Shown here piece after piece: positions 49,309 to 57,372 of a stretch of 64,000 bases of DNA. Each line of letters starts with the position of its first letter. The first letter of the stretch is position 1. The notes under the pieces were generated by a model. It saw nothing but the letters and a program-made list of their open reading frames with translations. It did no database searches and was not told the DNA's origin. A program made the translations under genes and the position numbers. The stretch is taken from NCBI RefSeq assembly GCF_001687325.1, contig NZ_LZRD01000004.1, positions 1-64,000 of the forward strand. Reading direction: 5' to 3'. The DNA is from Streptomyces sp. PTY087I2. GTDB lineage: Bacteria > Actinomycetota > Actinomycetes > Streptomycetales > Streptomycetaceae.

Positions 49309-50027
49309 CGGCTCTCCTCCGCCAGGTGGTCTTCCCGCCCGGGTATCAGGAGTTCCCGGCCGGGCGTCAACTGCATCGGGTCGTCGATGTCGTTGGCGTA
49401 CGCGATGGTGCGCCACGCGGTGGCGTCGCCGTACTCCCGCCAGGCCAGCAGGGGCAGGCTGTCCCCGGCCACGACCCGGTGCGTGCGCCGCGCCTCCTTC
49501 GAACCCGAGGTGGGGTTCTGGCCCGCCGGATCGACGCTCGCCTCCTCGATGGAGAGGGAACAGGTGGCGCGCAGCGGCTTCCCGTCGACGTCGAACAGGG
49601 TGTAGGACACCGAGAGGTTGGAGAGCACCCCGTCGAACGAGGTCGTCTTCGACGTCCCCCAGTCGAACCGCACCCAGGGGCTGGCGGGCGTCTTGCGGGC
49701 CAGGCTGCTGGGGGTGGGGACACAGGCGGTCATCAGCTGCTCGACCGCCTTCTCCACGGAGTTGTCGTGGGTGGCGGTCGCGTCGAGGAACACCTCCAGC
49801 GACAGGGCCCGGGGGCCGCTGCCGACGAACTCGGGCAGCGCGGACTGCCCGGCCATCCGGGACGGGGTACGCCGCCACTCGGTGCTCTTGCTGAGCGACA
49901 GTTTGGCGGGGTTGAACTGCAACGTGAGGCGGGCGAGCGTGCCGCCGGGCTTGGCGCCGACGGCCGACGGCGGCTCCATGATGGTGAGTTGGGCACGAGC
50001 GCGGCTCGCGCGGAGAGCGGGTGACAT
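49305..50027 (-). CDS. LysM-containing baseplate adaptor (Afp7-like)
   Basis: A 240-residue protein. The N-terminal part (LTLQFNPAKLSLSKSTEW, PRALSLEVFLDAT) resembles gp53-like baseplate adaptors and the C-terminal part is a LysM-type module (THRVVAGDSLPLLAWREYG, AIAYANDIDDPMQL-like, PGRELLIPG, about 180-230). In eCIS it links the spike hub and tube-starting ring. It is 57 bases after the second tube gene and coupled to the spike gene. Confidence 0.9.
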   Translation of the reverse strand: MSPALRASRARAQLTIMEPPSAVGAKPGGTLARLTLQFNPAKLSLSKSTEWRRTPSRMAGQSALPEFVGSGPRALSLEVFLDATATHDNSVEKAVEQLMTACVPTPSSLARKTPASPWVRFDWGTSKTTSFDGVLSNLSVSYTLFDVDGKPLRATCSLSIEEASVDPAGQNPTSGSKEARRTHRVVAGDSLPLLAWREYGDATAWRTIAYANDIDDPMQLTPGRELLIPGREDHLAEESR

Positions 50028-50084
50028 TGCGTTCCTCCTTCCTGTGTCCAGGTGTCCTGGTCCTGCTGGATGTGCTGTGTGCGG

Positions 50085-50510
50085 TCAGGAGGGCTCCAGG
50101 CCCTCGTGTGCGATCTCCAACGTCTCTATCGCCGCCTGGGAGTTGGCCGGATCGAAGGACGGCCCCTGCCAGCGCACCGGCACGATGCCGTGGACCTGCC
50201 AGCTGATGATCCGGCTCAAGTCGGGGCGCAGCGCCACGATTTCGCCGTCCTTAGGTTCGACGCGCTGGATCGTCTCGTTGAGCCAGCGGGCGATCTTGAG
50301 GGTGTCGGTGGTCACCGGGCGGGTCAGCGTGATGTTCGTCCAGGTGATCCGCCCCGGCAGCTGCCAGGTGAACCCGTTGTTGCCGCCCTCGGCGTACGTC
50401 TCCATCTCCACCTCGGCGCCCAGGCCCGAGCAGGTGTGGAACGCGCCCAGGTCGCTGCCGCCGATCGCGAGCTTGAAGAACACGCTCGTCGCGAAGATGT
50501 TGTCGGTCAT
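50085..50510 (-). CDS. second tail-tube protein, probable tube initiator (Afp5-like)
   Basis: A 141-residue gp19-type tube protein: VFFKLAIGGSDLGAFHTCSGLG, TWTNITLTRPVT, AIETLEIAHEGL. It differs clearly from the main tube gene at 54529-54969, as expected for the ring that starts tube assembly on the baseplate. It follows the 1094-residue protein gene by 62 bases. Confidence 0.9.
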   Translation of the reverse strand: MTDNIFATSVFFKLAIGGSDLGAFHTCSGLGAEVEMETYAEGGNNGFTWQLPGRITWTNITLTRPVTTDTLKIARWLNETIQRVEPKDGEIVALRPDLSRIISWQVHGIVPVRWQGPSFDPANSQAAIETLEIAHEGLEPS

Positions 50511-50572
50511 GCGTCTCTCGTCTTCTCTGCGGTCTCTCGTACGGGGGCGTTTCGGTGACGGTGACGGTGCCG

Positions 50573-53500
50573 TCAGCGGCGGCCGTCGTGCAGCCGCCCG
50601 CTGCGTTCCCGGCCCCGCCGCAGATCGGCACGGATGAGCCGGCTCACCGGATCGAGGAGCCGCCGGGCCAGCTCCTCGATCTCCGTCCCGCTCAGCCGGT
50701 CGGCCGGGGGTGCGTCGGAAGTGCCGACGGGTCCGCTGGCCGCCGCCCCCATGGCCCCGGCTGCGGGCTTCGCCGGGGCGGCCCGCACGGGCACCCCGGC
50801 GATCCCGGCGTTCGCCGCCGCACGCTGAACGGCCTGGGCCCGGGTCTCCGGCCGCCCCGGCCCGGTGCTCTGAGCGGGCGCGCGGGGCGGCACCCGTACG
50901 GAGGGGGGCGGGGTCCCGCCAGGAACGGCACCGCCGACAGGGCTCGGCCCGGTGAGGGGCGGACCGGCACTGTCGGGCACGACCGGCATCGCCTGCCGCT
51001 GTACGGGTACGGCGTGCGCTGACCGGGGTGCGGCGGGCGGATGGGGGCGGACGACGGGAACGCGGCGCGGACCGGGGGCGGTTGCGGAGGCCGACGCCGA
51101 TGCCCCGGAAGACGTTGACGGTGCTGATGGCATGCCCGGCCGGGAGGACGGGGCGTACGGGAGCGGCGCGGACGGAGCGGCTGGAGCCGGTGGAGCGGAT
51201 GGGGAGGCGGCGGTGCGTTGGACGACGGGGGCGGCAGGAGCGGTGTGGTGTGCGGGGCTCGGCTGCGGAGCGCCGGGGGATGCGGGCGAGGGGTTCGTGG
51301 CCCGCCCTGACCGTCGTACGAGTCGCTGAAGCACGCCACCGGCAGGGGCCGGGGAGGGGGCGGAGGCGGGTGCGTTGGTGGTGGCGGTGGACTGCCGGGC
51401 TCGGCCGGGGGTGACCGGGCCGCCGCTGCCTCGGTGGGCAGGGTGCGCGGTCGCGGTCGTGGAACGCTGGACCCGGGCACCCGGCACCGCGCCGGAAGGG
51501 GTGGGCTGCCGGGCGCTCGGCAGGTTTCCGGTCCGGGCGTCGGCGGGGCCCGGCTGCGGTACGTCACGCCGCCAGGTGGCCGCGACGACCGGACGAGCGG
51601 TGCTGCCGCCCGCCGCAGCTGCCGTCGGCGGTGCCGAAAACCCTTCGGCGGAACCGGTGTTCACCGTCAGGCGGCGTTCGGTGAGCAGGGCCCGTGACCG
51701 CTGGACGGTGGGCGAGAGCGACGGTGCCGTACCGCCGGAGCCCCGAGTCGTCGCCCGGTCCCGGGCGACGGGGCGGATGCGTACGGGGGGCGGGGGAGCG
51801 TCGGAGGAGGTACGGGCGTGGCCCGGGGCCGCCGCGAGCTGAACGGAGGCGGGTCCGGGCGAGGACGAGGACGGTACGGCGGGTGTGGCGGGTGCGGCGG
51901 GCGCGGCAGGCGTAGCGGAAGCCGATCGCAGTGGCATCGCGGCGGGCGGCCCCTGCGGTGCGGGTGCGTGCGCTGGAACGACGGGCCCGGAACCCGGGGA
52001 AGTCGCCGGTCCGTGGCCCGAGGCGCGGACCGGGTCCGGCCGTGTCCCCGTCCCCGCCCCCGGAGACGTACGGTCGCCGAGCAGCGGGGCGTCGCCGCCG
52101 AGCCGGGCGGTCGGCGGCAGCGCGGGAAGCGGCGCGCCGATTCCGCCCCGTACCCGCGCCCGCGCCCGTGAACCGCCGGAAGCGTCGGGCCGGGATGCCG
52201 GGGAGGAGGTGGTGGGCGTCGCGCCGCGCGGGGCCGGTGCTCGCTGCACGGAGGGGGAGGGGCCCGAGGTCGTGGACGGCCCGGGTGTCCGGGACTGCGA
52301 CGGCTGGGACGACCGCGATGGCTGGGACGGCTGAGATGTCCGGGAGCGGGAGTCCGGTGCCGGCGACGGCTGTTGCCGGGCCGACGCCTTCGCCTGAGCC
52401 GAACCGGGTGCGGGCACCTGGGGCGTCGCGTACGGCGTGGCCGGAGAGCTCGGCGGGTCCGTCGCCTGGCGCTGGAGCACCGGCATGTCCGCGGCCGGGG
52501 GAGCCGTCGCGGGTGCGGACGGCACGACGCCCGCCGGACCGCCGTCGCCGGCCGGCCTGGCTCCGTCCGGCAGCGCGCGCAGAGGCTTGCCCAGGGCCGG
52601 GCGCACCCCTTCGGCGGCGGGCGGGCCGGAGGCACGGTCGGGAGACGGGGGTTCCGGAGCCGTACGGTCCGGGCCGCTCCGCCGCTCGGACACGGCCCGT
52701 TGGACAGCGGCAGGAGCAGCCGAAGCCGGAGCGGCGGAAGCAGCCGAAGGGGCGGCAGGACCAGAAGGTGTGACGGGTGTGACGGGCGCGACGGGTGCCG
52801 CGGGCGGGAGCCCGGCGATCTGCCGCAACGGCATCGCCGGGCGCCGGGCGACGATCAGCGGCGGGGCGATCCGCTGCGGACGTACGGCCGCGGGCCGGGC
52901 CCGGTACCCGGAGCCCGGTCCGCGCCCGTGGCCGGTGGTGGCACGCGAGGAAGCGTCGGAGCCGGAGGGGCCGGAGGGGCCGGAGGAGTCGGAGGAGTCG
53001 GCACCCGGAGCTACGGATGAGCCGGACGGACCGGAAGAACGCGATGGTGCTGAAGCCCCTGAAGCCCCTGAAGCCCCGGACGGACCCGAGGACTTCGAGG
53101 AACCGGAAGTCCCCGACCGACCGGCCGACCCCGACCGACCGGCCGACCCCGACCGGTCCGGTGACCCCGACGACGATCGGCTCGCGGCCGACGGGGCAGC
53201 CCCGTCCGACCTCTGGACCGACGCCGACCGCTGGACCGACGGCGCCCCAGGACCCGGCTTCCCCGGCCTCGTACCAGAAGCCGACCCTGACCCGGACCCC
53301 GACCCCGTACGCGCACCGCCGCCGGTCCGGCTGGCCCGGCCCGCAGCCCGGTTCACCGAGGCGGACGGCAGGTCCTGCGTGGGCTCGGGGGGCTCATCCG
53401 CGTCCTGGGGCCGGACCGCGCGCAGCAGCAGCGGTCCGCCGGGGGAGGCGGTCCGGGCGCTGCCCGGGCGGGCGACGCCGTGGATGAGGCCGACCGGGGC

Positions 53501-53857
53501 CGACGGCAGGACCGCGTGGCCGAGTTCGCCGCCGAGGGACGGGTTCTGCCAGGAGGCCAGGCGCGAGCGGAACCGCAGACCGTCGCTCACACCGATCGAG
53601 GACCGGGCGACGGTCACCGACGGCGGAGCCACCCGCCGCCACCCGCCGTCCCAGCCGCCGGCACCGGCACTGCCACCGGCACCGTCGCCACCGCCCCCGG
53701 CCTCGCCGGACACAGCGGGCCCGGCAGACACGGCGGGCACGGCGACTCCGGTGGGCACGGCAGACATGTCGTCGCCCCCGCCCAGGTTTTCGCCCTCCCC
53801 CGACGGCGTCACCGACCGCTGACGGCCCGTCCGGCGCAGCCAGTCCCCGAACCCCAC
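50573..53857 (-). CDS. 1094-residue disordered Pro/Ser/Ala-rich protein of the injection-system operon
   Basis: Not assignable to a family. No signal peptide or transmembrane helix. The N-terminus (MGFGDWLRRTGRQRS) and a short structured part (about 70-160) precede more than 850 residues of Pro, Ser, Ala, Gly and Thr. Eleven or so (V/L)QR motifs are spread through the low-complexity part, a pattern also seen in eCIS-associated DUF4157 proteins. The C-terminus is a compact helix, LSGTEIEELARRLLDPVSRL plus basic residues. It lies between the 52-residue gene (4-base gap) and the second tube gene, so it belongs to the apparatus. Possibilities: scaffold, tape measure, or cargo carrier. The antisense strand also has long open frames, but strand, operon spacing and the composed termini favour this one. 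Confidence 0.72.
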   Translation of the reverse strand: MGFGDWLRRTGRQRSVTPSGEGENLGGGDDMSAVPTGVAVPAVSAGPAVSGEAGGGGDGAGGSAGAGGWDGGWRRVAPPSVTVARSSIGVSDGLRFRSRLASWQNPSLGGELGHAVLPSAPVGLIHGVARPGSARTASPGGPLLLRAVRPQDADEPPEPTQDLPSASVNRAAGRASRTGGGARTGSGSGSGSASGTRPGKPGPGAPSVQRSASVQRSDGAAPSAASRSSSGSPDRSGSAGRSGSAGRSGTSGSSKSSGPSGASGASGASAPSRSSGPSGSSVAPGADSSDSSGPSGPSGSDASSRATTGHGRGPGSGYRARPAAVRPQRIAPPLIVARRPAMPLRQIAGLPPAAPVAPVTPVTPSGPAAPSAASAAPASAAPAAVQRAVSERRSGPDRTAPEPPSPDRASGPPAAEGVRPALGKPLRALPDGARPAGDGGPAGVVPSAPATAPPAADMPVLQRQATDPPSSPATPYATPQVPAPGSAQAKASARQQPSPAPDSRSRTSQPSQPSRSSQPSQSRTPGPSTTSGPSPSVQRAPAPRGATPTTSSPASRPDASGGSRARARVRGGIGAPLPALPPTARLGGDAPLLGDRTSPGAGTGTRPDPVRASGHGPATSPGSGPVVPAHAPAPQGPPAAMPLRSASATPAAPAAPATPAVPSSSSPGPASVQLAAAPGHARTSSDAPPPPVRIRPVARDRATTRGSGGTAPSLSPTVQRSRALLTERRLTVNTGSAEGFSAPPTAAAAGGSTARPVVAATWRRDVPQPGPADARTGNLPSARQPTPSGAVPGARVQRSTTATAHPAHRGSGGPVTPGRARQSTATTNAPASAPSPAPAGGVLQRLVRRSGRATNPSPASPGAPQPSPAHHTAPAAPVVQRTAASPSAPPAPAAPSAPLPYAPSSRPGMPSAPSTSSGASASASATAPGPRRVPVVRPHPPAAPRSAHAVPVQRQAMPVVPDSAGPPLTGPSPVGGAVPGGTPPPSVRVPPRAPAQSTGPGRPETRAQAVQRAAANAGIAGVPVRAAPAKPAAGAMGAAASGPVGTSDAPPADRLSGTEIEELARRLLDPVSRLIRADLRRGRERSGRLHDGRR
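52962..53156. repeat. 9-bp and 18-bp coding tandem repeats
   Basis: Within the disordered gene: four 9-bp units at 52962-52997 (consensus CCGGAGGRG), three exact CTGAAGCCC units at 53049-53075, and two and a half exact 18-bp units at 53111-53156. They encode PSG, GAS and GSAGRS repeats. Confidence 0.85.
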
Positions 53858-53861
53858 ACGA

Positions 53862-54020
53862 TCACCCGCCTTCGTTGACGCGGGTGTTGATCCGCGCTAT
53901 CTCCCGCACCCACTGCTGACGCTCGCCGTGGGTGAGGTCGAGAATGTCCTCACGCTGCCAATGGAAGTGGTAGGCGACGTACGCGATCTCCTCCCGCAAC
54001 CGGGGAAGCGCGTACGTCAC
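53862..54020 (-). CDS. 52-residue conserved eCIS small protein (DUF6760-like)
   Basis: A small helical protein (TYALPRLREEIAYVAYHFHW, then QREDILDLTHGERQQWVREI) that resembles the short DUF6760-type protein found next to tube genes of actinobacterial contractile systems. The GTG at 54020 overlaps the preceding stop by 4 bases (GTGA); a longer ORF to 54071 has no ribosome site. A role as an assembly factor together with the preceding gene is inferred. Confidence 0.75.
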   Translation of the reverse strand: MTYALPRLREEIAYVAYHFHWQREDILDLTHGERQQWVREIARINTRVNEGG

Positions 54021-54532
54021 GATTCCCCCAGGCGCCCACCCGAGAGGTCCACCTCGAACGACCCGTGGCACAGCGGGCAGGTCACCGCGGCATGCGTGTG
54101 GCCCTCGCTGTTGATGCGGCGGTAGAAGTCCTGGAGGAACGCCACGTCGGTCGCGTACATCCGCTCGACGATCCCGGCGTGGATGTCGGTGATCGGGCCG
54201 AGCCGGGTGATCACCTGGCTCAGCAGCACCACGGACAGATACGCCGGGTTCTCCTTCACCCGCAGGTCGATCTGGGGCCGCAGCTCGTCCCGGGCCGTGG
54301 CGAGCCGCATGGTGCCGTCGCGGTGCACCTGGCCCTCGTCGTCGACGTACCCGCGCGGCAGCTCGAAGGTGAACTCCGTCTGCAACGTGTCCCGTTCACG
54401 CGAGCGGGCGGGAGCGGGGGCGGGGGCGGAGGAGGCCGGTGCGGAGGAGTCCTCGCGCGCGGCCGGGGCCGCGGCGAGGTTGTCCAGGACTTCTTCGAGC
54501 CCGGCGCCCGGCGTAACGGTCCGGCGCCTCAT
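54017..54532 (-). CDS. tail-assembly-chaperone-like protein
   Basis: A 171-residue cytosolic protein. After an Ala/Pro-rich N-terminus comes a conserved part: FTFELPRGYVDDEGQVHRDG, TMRLATARDEL, AYLSVVLLSQVITRLG and FLQDFYRRINSEG, matching eCIS phage-tail-assembly proteins. It ends with a Cys pair (CPLC) near the C-terminus. It overlaps the tube gene start by 4 bases on one side and the 52-residue gene on the other, so its dose follows the tube. Confidence 0.82.
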   Translation of the reverse strand: MRRRTVTPGAGLEEVLDNLAAAPAAREDSSAPASSAPAPAPARSRERDTLQTEFTFELPRGYVDDEGQVHRDGTMRLATARDELRPQIDLRVKENPAYLSVVLLSQVITRLGPITDIHAGIVERMYATDVAFLQDFYRRINSEGHTHAAVTCPLCHGSFEVDLSGGRLGES

Positions 54533-54969
54533 TCGACCACGATCTCCTCGAAGGTGATGGTCACCGTCTCGGTCGCCGCGCTGGACTCGCCGGCCTTGAG
54601 CGAGGGGCCCTCCCACTTGGAGGCCCAGCCCTGCATCAGCTGGATGCGGCGGACGGTCTCACCGGTCGAGTCCTTGATCTCGATCGTGAGGTTCTGCCGG
54701 GCGGTGTCGACGGCCCCGTTGTTGAGGGTCTCCTTGATCCAGGTGGTGAACTCGCTGCTCTTGTCGAGCCCGCGGGTGATCGTCACCTCGCCCGCCTGGC
54801 GCGCGCCCGGCTGCTTGCGGATGATCTGCTTGCCGTCGGCGGTCACCTGACGGACCTCGACGACCTCCTCCTCGACGGTCATGCCGCTGATCTCCTGGAT
54901 GGACTCCACGAGATAGCCGCCGAGCTGAACGCCGAAGACGTGGGTGGAAAGAGCGTCGCCCTCTGCCAT
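54529..54969 (-). CDS. cis1: main tail-tube protein
   Basis: A 146-residue gp19/Hcp-type tube protein: STHVFGVQLGGYLVESIQEI, SGMTVEEEVVEVRQV, GEVTITRGLDKSSEF and WASKWEGPSLKAGES. It stacks into the inner tube propelled by sheath contraction. It lies 75 bases after the sheath gene with ribosome site CAGGTGA, and just downstream of a 10-bp tandem repeat; sheath and tube are usually the most abundant products of such operons. Confidence 0.95.
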   Translation of the reverse strand: MAEGDALSTHVFGVQLGGYLVESIQEISGMTVEEEVVEVRQVTADGKQIIRKQPGARQAGEVTITRGLDKSSEFTTWIKETLNNGAVDTARQNLTIEIKDSTGETVRRIQLMQGWASKWEGPSLKAGESSAATETVTITFEEIVVE

Positions 54970-54995
54970 GGCTGTGTGTCACCTGTTCTGATCGG

Positions 54996-55025
54996 GAAGG
55001 GAAGTGAAGGGAGGTGAAGGGGTGG
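54996..55025. repeat. 10-bp tandem repeat between sheath and tube genes
   Basis: Three consecutive 10-base units: GAAGGGAAGT (54996-55005), GAAGGGAGGT (55006-55015) and a degenerate third (55016-55025). On the coding strand it is a pyrimidine-rich tract just before the tube ribosome site. Confidence 0.75.
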
Positions 55026-55044
55026 GGGGAGAGGACCGCGAAGG

Positions 55045-56595
55045 TCACTCGTCGACGAGGCTCGTGCTGTCCGAGAACTGCGAGAGCCGGAAGATCACGA
55101 ACTCCGCGGGCTTCACCGGCGCCACCCCGATCTCGCAGACGACCTGACCGAGATCGATCGACTCCTGCGGGTTGTTGCTCCGGTCGCACCGGACGTAGAA
55201 CGCCTCCTCGGCGGTGCGGCCGAACAGTGCGCCGCGCCGCCACTCCTCGGTGAGGAACGCGGTGACGTTGCGCCGGATGCTCGACCAGAGGCGGTCGTCG
55301 TTCGGCTCGAACACCACCCACTGGGTGCCCAGGAGGATGGACTCCTCCAGGTAGTTGAAGAGCCGGCGGACGTTGAGGTAGCGCCAGGCCGGGTCGGAGG
55401 AGAGCGTGCGGGCGCCCCAGATGCGGATGCCGCGGCCGGGGAAGGCGCGCACGCAGTTCACGCCGATCGGGTTGAGGAGGTCCTGCTCGCCCTTGGAGAG
55501 CCGGATCTCCAGGTCCACCGCTCCTCGGATGACCTCGTTGGCGGGGGCCTTGTGGACTCCGCGCTCGTTGTCGCTGCGGGCCCAGACACCGGCCACGTGA
55601 CCGCTCGGCGGGACCAGGGAGTTGCGGCCGCTCGCCGGGTCGAAGACCTTGACCCACGGGTAGTAGAGGGCGGCGTAGCGGGAGTCGTAACCGGCGTCCT
55701 CGTTGCGCCAGGTGCGGACGCGCTGGGCGTTCATGCCGGGCGGGGTGTCGAGGACGGCGACGCGGTCGCCCATCTGCTCGCAGTGCGAAATGACCGCGAG
55801 CTGCACGGTCTTGACGCCCTCGGCGTCGATGTCGCCGCGCTGGAAGGCGCTCATCAGGTCCGGGACGGCGACCATCGTGATCTCGTCGATCGCTTCGAGA
55901 CCGGCGAACCCGGTACGCGCGGAGGCGTCGCCCACGTACTCGGAGGCGTCGATCCTGGCCACCCCGTTGCCGGGCGCGGCCGCCGTCGCGGGGGCCAGGG
56001 CCACGGTCTGCTTCTCGGGGCGGCTCTGCGCCGTGCCGGGCTGCTCGGTGACCTGGATCAGCTTGGAGTCGCGGGTCTGGGTGACCAGGTAGCCCTTGAC
56101 GTTCTTGCGGGTGGACACGTCGTACGTCTCCACGGCCTTGCCGCCCTGGCGGACCAGCAGCCGGAAGCGGTCCTCCGGCGGGTTCTCGCCCTCGGCGTCG
56201 GCGATCTCCACCGAGAGGCCGTCGCCCGTGCCGGGCCTGGCGGCGACCAGGAACCCGCCGAGCGCGACGGGTGCGGGGGCCTGGGCGACGGAGGCCTGCC
56301 CGGCGCCGTCGGCACCGTCCGAGCCCTGCGCGGGGCCGCCGATGCGCACGATGTAGGCCGCGCCGCCGCCGTTGGCGAAGAAGCCGTAGACGGCGTGCGC
56401 CAGATAGGTGCCGGCGGTGAAGGCGCCGAACGTCTGCACGTACTGGTCCCAGTTGGTCACCAGCGTCGGCCGGTGGAAGGGGCCCGTCCCCGCGAAGCCG
56501 ACGAAGGCTGCGACCGCGGTGCCGACTCCTTCGATGGGCCGTGCTCCGGACTGCACCTCCTCCACGTAAACACCGGGGGTGAGGTACGACGGCAT
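55045..56595 (-). CDS. cis2: contractile tail sheath protein
   Basis: A 516-residue sheath protein and first gene of the operon. The N-terminus SYLTPGVYVEEVQSGARPIEGV and the C-terminal sheath core (GVNCVRAFPGRGIRIWGART, YLNVRRLFNYLEESI, WVVFEPND, PVKPAEFVIFRLSQF) are diagnostic of Pvc2/Afp2-type sheaths. A variable middle domain lies about residues 100-250. One sheath gene only, where Afp has three. The ATG at 56595 has AAGGAG, an ideal site for high expression. The operon promoter must be in 56596-57370. Confidence 0.97.
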   Translation of the reverse strand: MPSYLTPGVYVEEVQSGARPIEGVGTAVAAFVGFAGTGPFHRPTLVTNWDQYVQTFGAFTAGTYLAHAVYGFFANGGGAAYIVRIGGPAQGSDGADGAGQASVAQAPAPVALGGFLVAARPGTGDGLSVEIADAEGENPPEDRFRLLVRQGGKAVETYDVSTRKNVKGYLVTQTRDSKLIQVTEQPGTAQSRPEKQTVALAPATAAAPGNGVARIDASEYVGDASARTGFAGLEAIDEITMVAVPDLMSAFQRGDIDAEGVKTVQLAVISHCEQMGDRVAVLDTPPGMNAQRVRTWRNEDAGYDSRYAALYYPWVKVFDPASGRNSLVPPSGHVAGVWARSDNERGVHKAPANEVIRGAVDLEIRLSKGEQDLLNPIGVNCVRAFPGRGIRIWGARTLSSDPAWRYLNVRRLFNYLEESILLGTQWVVFEPNDDRLWSSIRRNVTAFLTEEWRRGALFGRTAEEAFYVRCDRSNNPQESIDLGQVVCEIGVAPVKPAEFVIFRLSQFSDSTSLVDE

Positions 56596-57370
56596 GCTCG
56601 CTCCTTCTGGACGGTCACTCGATCACCGCCCAGTCTTGACCGGCCGCGCGGGCCGGGAGTAGGTCCCGGAGTCCTGGACGCGGGGCAAGGAGACTGCCCT
56701 TTCCGGACTCTCGTACGCCGGGTAACCCTGCCCTTGGCGGTCCGCTCGGAAGCGTTCGCCCCTATTCCCGGTCGGCCACGCGCATTCCGCCGTCCACATG
56801 AAGAGAACGAGAACAACGTGTTACGCCACGGCCCGGCCGAGCCGCCCCGGCAGGGGGATTGGGGGAAGGCGGGACGGCGCGCCGGAGACCCCATGTGTTT
56901 GGTATCTCTTTTTCCCGGTAAACCACCGGTGGCCGGGAACCGTCCGGGGGTGTCGGCGAAACACTCCGAGGTGGTGCGATTCGGCCAGAATGCGCCGAGA
57001 AGGTGGGTGGATTCGGCCGGGGGTGGGGACGGGAAGCGGGCACGAAGACGCTCCGAACGGGCACCCGGCATCTGCCGTCGAACCGTCAGAACTGGCCCTG
57101 AGCAGGTCGGTTCGTGCCCGTGGTCACCGGAAGCGGATATTCTTCCTGTGCTGCCGACGCCGCGGGCGACCGAACCGGGGGAGGCCGCCGGCGTATCCGG
57201 GAAGGCGATTCCGCCACTCCCCGGCACGCCGGGTTTCCTCTCGGCCGGGTTTCTGCTGTTGTCTCGTCGGAAGGCGGAGCGGAGGGCTCGGCGTCGCTGA
57301 TTCCGTCGCCCTGCCGGTTGTCCCTCTGCCGCCCTTCCGCCGTCCTTCTATCGTTCCTTCTGCCGTTCTT
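56596..57370. other. long control region upstream of the sheath operon
   Basis: About 775 bases with no supported gene between the sheath start and the stop of the upstream membrane protein gene, both on the minus strand. It contains a nested inverted repeat (outer arms 56912-56918 and 56933-56939, inner CCACCGGTGG at 56923-56932), a small T-rich tract at 56898-56913, and a repeat at 57328-57372. It is by far the longest gap in the cluster and probably holds the main promoter and operators of the injection-system operon. Confidence 0.6.
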
Positions 57371-57372
57371 CT
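57328..57372. repeat. 11-12-bp imperfect tandem repeat at the end of the membrane protein gene
   Basis: Four units with consensus GCCGTYCTTCT (57328-57338, 57339-57350, 57351-57361, 57362-57372) reach into the stop codon at 57371-57373. On the transcript this is a purine-rich AGAAGG-type series. Confidence 0.7.

Noticed and set aside
50951..53822. Long plus-strand ORFs antisense to the disordered protein gene
   Set aside because: Strand and spacing of the operon, the Gly-Phe-Gly N-terminus and a structured C-terminal helix favour the minus frame; the plus frames start without ribosome sites.
44154..56595. Prophage or T6SS instead of an eCIS
   Set aside because: No capsid, portal, terminase, integrase or TssJLM genes; the DUF4255 cap, LysM adaptor and single-operon layout fit eCIS.
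57114..57300. Plus-strand frame ending in an LPGTP-like motif, short hydrophobic stretch and Arg-rich tail, like a sortase signal
   Set aside because: The hydrophobic part is only about ten residues, there is no signal peptide or start with a ribosome site, and the frame is an extension of an ORF antisense to the sheath.
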